Positions 60,201 to 64,000 of a stretch of DNA of 64,000 nt are shown here, piece after piece (positions within the stretch are counted from its first letter, which is position 1; each line of letters opens with the position of its first letter). The notes beneath the pieces were generated by a model. That model did no database searches. It had not been told where the DNA came from and saw only the letters and a list, made by a program, of their open reading frames with translations. Both the position numbers and the translations under genes were made by a program. Origin of the DNA: Oscarella lobularis (lineage: Eukaryota; Porifera; Homoscleromorpha; Homosclerophorida; Oscarellidae); the NCBI RefSeq assembly GCF_947507565.1, contig NC_089183.1, forward strand, positions 682,001 to 746,000, in the 5' to 3' direction.

Positions 60201-62487
60201 ATTCTTGGTGAGGTCAAATGTCGTGCTCTCAAGGTAAATAAACGAATCTAAGGGTTTGTTTCAATTTTCTGGTTCAATTATACCTAATGTTTTTAGGAGA
60301 CTAAAGATGTTCCAGCTGTTGTCGAGACCGCAGAAACCATCTTATTACCGATTCTGCGAAATCCCGAATCTACCAGCACGTCACCGTCAGTTTTTCAGAA
60401 GGCAATGAGATATTTTAGTCGCCGCTATCGACTTGCTGAAGACCTACGTCTAAGCGCTATCTCTGTCTTGAAGAGAGATGGTCTTATTTCCGACGACGAG
60501 GTAAAGTGATGATAACTCTGAAAGCTAGCTGTTTATTGATTTATGTGTAGACCGACTCCGCTTGCATCCGGTTTCTTCAGACTGACGCTTTTAGAAGAGC
60601 TATGGTGCAAACTGTCTGTTCTGGTTTATCAGATGCGGCTCAACGTCTTGCTGTAGACTTTCTGCAAGCAATTGGAGAAGTAGGTGCAGGCGCAGTTGAA
60701 TGTTCTTTGAGTGTAAGTGCAATGTTTAGATTCTTGTTATTGATGACAATGTTATTTTGAATCCTTCGTGGCTGTGTCAAAACGTCGTTGGTCCGCTCTT
60801 GTCTCCTAGAAATTTTCCCATTCATCTTGATTCGTCTGCATCCGGCACAGCCACTAAAGAAAAAATTAAGAGAGTGCTAGAGATTTTCAACAAGCGAAAG
60901 TGGGAAAGTATCGACGATACAATATCTCTTCTCCGTAATTTGGAAATATGCTATCCGATTTCCGACCAAGCGGACACGTACCAGTTTCCTGCACTAATTG
61001 AAGAACAGCGTCCACCTCACGTGTGGCGTGACAATCGTGAAATGACAGTCTACGTTGGACGCCGTTTGATGAGCGAAGAAATAACCGACATAATAACCCC
61101 AGGAACTATGCCATTTATTCAAAGCAGAGTAAGAAACTCTTCAAGCTTTTCTCCTTCAAAACCCGTCGTTTGGCAAGGAGGCCTATTGATTGAAAGGACA
61201 ATTGACCGTCATTTAGTCGAAGGAACGATCGTATTCCAAGATCGCGAAAAAGCGATTGATTTTATCGTTCGTGGGCCCGAACATTCTCAGCAGCAATGCA
61301 AGAAGCACCTACGAGATTTAATGGATGTAGGAACGAGAGTTCTTCAAGTTAAGAGTCCGGGGACCATGCAAAGTCTCTGGTACATCAGTTTCACACAACT
61401 GAAACAGCTGATCGACTTTCCTATTGCACACAGAGCAGAGACTGTTTCGGAGACTATAAAAATTTCGAAATGCTCTACCGAAACAGTGTGTCATCCGGAA
61501 GGAATCAGAGATACATTAAAAGACCTCCTTGCCCTCCCTGACGACCATTTCTCTTTTCTTCCCTTCAAAACCCGCGACGTCATTTGTAAATGTCTTGAAA
61601 AGGATAGCGAAGGAAAAGCAGCATTGGCTAAATGTCTGCTGGTCTCACCAGTTGAGAGACTTCGTAGTGAATCTGCTGAGGAAATGCTTAAGCTTTGGAG
61701 CAATAATCTCGAAGCCACGATAGAAACTTTTAGGGACGTCGCACGAGCATCTGGCTTGCTCTATCTTTTGGCTATTCTAAATGACTGCGGTGCTCTTGAG
61801 CTTCCTGAGAAAGAGGTAAATAGAAGCGTTCCCGGTTAATACTCTCAAAATTATTTTATGTGCAGAAAGCAGCAGCTCAAGAAGATTTGACGTTTTTTGA
61901 AGCGAATTCTGCACCTGCAATAGCGGCAAGTAAGCAGTTACTGTGGCTTTAGAAAAAGAGTTGGTGTCATTTGCGTGGTACACTTGCAGGGCGAGCCAAG
62001 CGTCTGTCAGGGAGAAGTTCTACTGTCGCGTCGACAGATTTGGCATCAGGTATGGCTTTGTCCAGTGCATAATATATTACTGCATCGGTCGGATACTTCT
62101 AAGTTCCTTTTATGTACCTAAAGTTCCTCTGTTAGAATTGGATCAAGACTTGCCACCCACTATGGAAGAAAGAATTGAAACTGCAAAACAAATCCAAGCT
62201 GTGTGGCGTCACATCGGAAGAATCTTAGGACCAGAACCAAAATTCAAAGATCACGATTTTCACGAATGCGAACAAGAGCGATATGATCGCGACCGCGCCT
62301 ATAAAATGTTGGAGAAATGGGAAGCAAAGCACGGGTCAAAAGCCACTCGAAGGCATCTTATTGACGCCATGATAAGAGAGGATTACAGAGCCCAAGTTGC
62401 CGAGATCTTTCCAGGTGAGAACTTTTCAGGTATAAGTTTGATCAAAAATAATAAGTAATGCTCTTAGGATTTTCAGATACACAGTGA
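57282..62487 (+). CDS. ROCO-4: ankyrin array-ROC-COR-death protein (intact copy)
   Basis: First exon 57282-57327 (MSQKLEVGPFTVVEK) joins in frame to 57556-57659 (ADGSFPLMTACEKGDFRSVR), the complete first ankyrin unit. Eight further ankyrin exons lie at 57722-58922. They are followed by a diverged ankyrin (GRHMMAEVLLRSGCNPNARDE) and linker exons. The ROC exon runs from 59628 to about 60234 (GEARAGKTTL, DFAGQPFFHKTHGLFF, GSKRDELS). The large COR exon runs from 60730 to about 61815, with the first death-type module at its end (LKDLLALPDDHFSFLPFK). The C-terminal death domain is at about 62146-62413 (AVWRHIGRILGPEP to ATRRHLIDAMIRED), and a 20-nt last exon stops at 62487. It is the cleanest copy of its pair: no frameshift seen and a normal GT donor where ROCO-2 has GC. 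Probably a cytosolic GTP-switched death-fold scaffold; ligand and partners unknown. Confidence 0.85.
57556..58922 (+). repeat. Array of nine exon-sized ankyrin units in ROCO-4
   Basis: Exons 57556-57659, 57722-57817, 57891-57986, 58043-58141, 58205-58300, 58353-58448, 58514-58609, 58676-58771 and 58833-58922. Each encodes one repeat. Units 2-9 are close copies of each other and of the ROCO-2 units, including introns, with a period of 148-169 nt. The first unit is more diverged. Confidence 0.92.
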
Positions 62488-63151
62488 ATACCCAGCCATT
62501 TTGTTATACACTAGTACCCAGTATACTACTAGTAGCCCCACTAGTAGCCCCACTACATCTATGTCCTCTTGTATTTCTACACGAAGGCTTATCTTATACC
62601 GATACGTAAAGCCAGTCGTTTGTGTATTTTTGTGACCTTTATACGCTTTAGTCTTAGTGCCCTACCGCCCTCATTTATCAATTACGATTTGTATGCATGA
62701 TTATCCTCTTTTGTATGCATTAGTGGTATTAGATAACGAGGCTTGTTTTACAACGTGATATGCTGGTCTATGGATTAGCCATTGGTTTTGAACTGTAATT
62801 TCTATATACACGTGATTTGTCTAGCAATAAGATTTCTCTTGTGTTGATCGTCTCTTTGTGATGTTTTAGGAAGCCACACGGCACACTAGTCTGGGAGGTA
62901 GGCCTAGTGAACCTTTTTCTTTGCCCATGTCATTGATTCTTATTCTTAGACTTATTATTGACATTTTTAAAAGACACGGTACACGTACAATAAATAGAGA
63001 AAAGAGAAGAAGAAAACTATGCTGAGTTCATCTTGCAGCAGCATACTCAGGATTCGGAGGAGGCAACTTCTCTCCTGGTACAGGTAAGATATCGCGTAAG
63101 GAAACCCCAGACGTCCTCGTTTCCTCAGAGAGAGAAAAAAACTAGTCTACC
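62488..63151. other. Intergenic with second decayed EMC6 last-exon copy
   Basis: Duplicate of 48819-49458. At about 62930-62995 the string TTCTTAGACTTATTATTGAC and the following GTACAATAAATAGAG align with the EMC6 last exon and 3' flank, with deletions. It also contains the ROCO-4 3' UTR. No open gene. Confidence 0.5.
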
Positions 63152-63654
63152 TTACGACCAGCATTTGAGAGAATCTCTTACTTTCCCTTCGTTCTCAGAC
63201 CACCAAGCCGGTTTTCGAGGCACCCGTCTCGCTTTCTTCGGCACGTCGACGCCCCCGTCGCCTTTCTCTTCGATTTTCGTCCACATATCGCGCTTCAGTT
63301 GCGATCCGAAATCGGACGCGAGTTTTCTATCCGGGGTGTGGAGAAGGTAAGGGTCGAATCCGCCCGCCTTGTCTATCCATCGCATTGCCGCCGTTGTGAC
63401 GTTCATCGTGTACGATCGGGCCATGATTTCGCTTTCGTAGGTGCGTCGTTGCGAATTCGGCTTCCACGTTCGCTTCGTTCTGAAGAGAAGACGGGTAATT
63501 CGTTTTCGAATGCGCGACGTGCAGCGAAAACTTGCTTCTTGTTCGAGAAGGTGACGCGATGGCCAAACGTGATGCCTTTTCCGGCGAATAAGCCTTCTCT
63601 GGCTCGCTTGGGAATCGATTTGAGGCAAGGAAAGTAAGATCCGAGACGCACCAT
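63152..63654 (-). CDS. MRPL28: Mitochondrial ribosomal protein bL28m
   Basis: Two exons, 63654-63532 and 63472-63152, 444 nt, 147 residues, joined in frame at SNKKQ-RTWKPNSQ. The bL28 pattern is visible: REGLFAGKGITFGHRVTFS, then RTWKPN, then VTTAAMRWIDKAGGFDPYLL. It is a large-subunit mitochondrial ribosome protein; a mitochondrial targeting peptide is not obvious. It lies between ROCO-4 (convergent) and ROCO-5 (divergent, 243 nt between starts). It is the intact partner of the pseudogene at 49459-49947. Confidence 0.78.
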
Positions 63655-63897
63655 TTTGGCACGTGACCTTCGTTATGGCCACTTATCGTGTTTGCGGCCT
63701 CCGCGCATGAGTGGTTGTTACGTGCCAGTCGTGCCAGTCGTGCCTTGGCTGTTTGAACTCTGAACCGGTTACATCCGTTGCGAACAGTGTGTAGGCGACC
63801 CCCGTTACTCATCGTTGCTGATAGTTGTTGTGCGACGACGATCTCTTTTAGCTGTCAAGGCGACTCATAAATTTCTTGCGACGAGGGATGTCGCGAC

Positions 63898-64000
63898 AGA
63901 GTCCAGAGGGGGCTGCACTCCAATCTATCGACGCTGCACACCAAGCCATCACACTCGCTGCAGCCGAAGCCGAAGCTGCAGTTCTGGCTGCAGTTCGTAA
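63898..64000 (+). CDS. ROCO-5, first exon only (cut by window edge)
   Basis: Starts MSRQSPEGAALQSIDAAHQA and continues Ala/Glu-rich, parallel to the ROCO-3 start MSRQLELETVLLGAFDAAL. It has the same position 3' of the MRPL28 copy. It is therefore the second copy of the ROCO-3 lineage. The end of the exon and all domains lie beyond the window. Confidence 0.6.

Larger units (their letters stand above)
43120..64000. repeat. Segmental tandem duplication, about 13.7 kb period, two units
   Basis: Unit 1 starts near 43120 and unit 2 near 55320. Offsets are 13,792 between ROCO-2 and ROCO-4 starts, 13,707 between MRPL28 starts and 13,700 between ROCO-3 and ROCO-5 starts. Similarity covers intergenic sequence, introns and 3' UTRs. 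The second unit continues past the window. Confidence 0.85.

Noticed and set aside
1-64000. CRISPR arrays, bacterial operons, rRNA genes
   Set aside because: No regular spacer-repeat pattern, no polycistronic layout and no rRNA-like stretch. The many spliced genes show a eukaryotic nuclear genome. The regular ankyrin units are exons, not spacers.

Overview
The window is eukaryotic and almost certainly from an early-branching animal. Genes are split by many short GT-AG introns (mostly 45-80 nt), spaces between genes are often under 300 nt, and there is a metazoan LRP5/6 Wnt co-receptor next to housekeeping genes. The compactness together with large ankyrin/ROCO/death-domain families suggests a sponge, perhaps a homoscleromorph such as Oscarella. 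That is inference; no marker gene proves it. Gene models were built by hand: an ORF was accepted as an exon when a GT-AG (rarely GC-AG) splice kept the frame and the joined protein resembled a known family.

Layout, left to right. 0.5-5.1 kb (+): a large protein joining a CBL-like helical/EF-hand region, a Cys/His cluster, ankyrin repeats, a filamin-type Ig repeat and a vWA domain. 5.7-14.3 kb (-): a tandem duplication of a two-gene pair, a beta-trefoil-like protein and a large P-loop GTPase related to the GBP/atlastin type. Each copy carries one damaged gene. 15.5-16.1 kb: 3' end of a non-LTR retrotransposon. 16.7-18.4 kb (+): NOSIP. 18.7-23.4 kb (+): an ankyrin-ROC-COR protein with two death-type domains (ROCO-1). 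24.0-32.4 kb (-): LRP5/6. 33.2-34.7 kb (+): CEPT1-like phosphotransferase. 35.1-39.6 kb (+): ORP5/8-like lipid-transfer protein. 39.6-41.6 kb (-): SLC37-like transporter. 41.8-42.2 kb (-): TXNL4A/DIM1, intronless. 42.4-42.9 kb (+): EMC6.

From 43.1 kb to the end the sequence is a segmental tandem duplication with a period of about 13.7 kb. Each unit holds ROCO gene, MRPL28, second ROCO gene. Unit 1 has ROCO-2 (43.5-48.8 kb), an MRPL28 pseudogene and ROCO-3 (50.2-54.7 kb). Unit 2 has ROCO-4 (57.3-62.5 kb), an intact MRPL28 and the first exon of ROCO-5, cut by the window edge. A 1.6 kb insertion with inverted arms and a LINE fragment sits upstream of ROCO-4 and is absent at the matching place upstream of ROCO-2.

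The most unusual content is the ROCO/death-domain cluster. ROCO-2 and ROCO-4 contain near-identical ankyrin units amplified exon by exon, intron included, which looks like recent, fast change in a receptor-like or innate-defence-like family. The LRP5/6 tail, with only two degenerate PPPSP-like motifs, is also notable for Wnt signalling.
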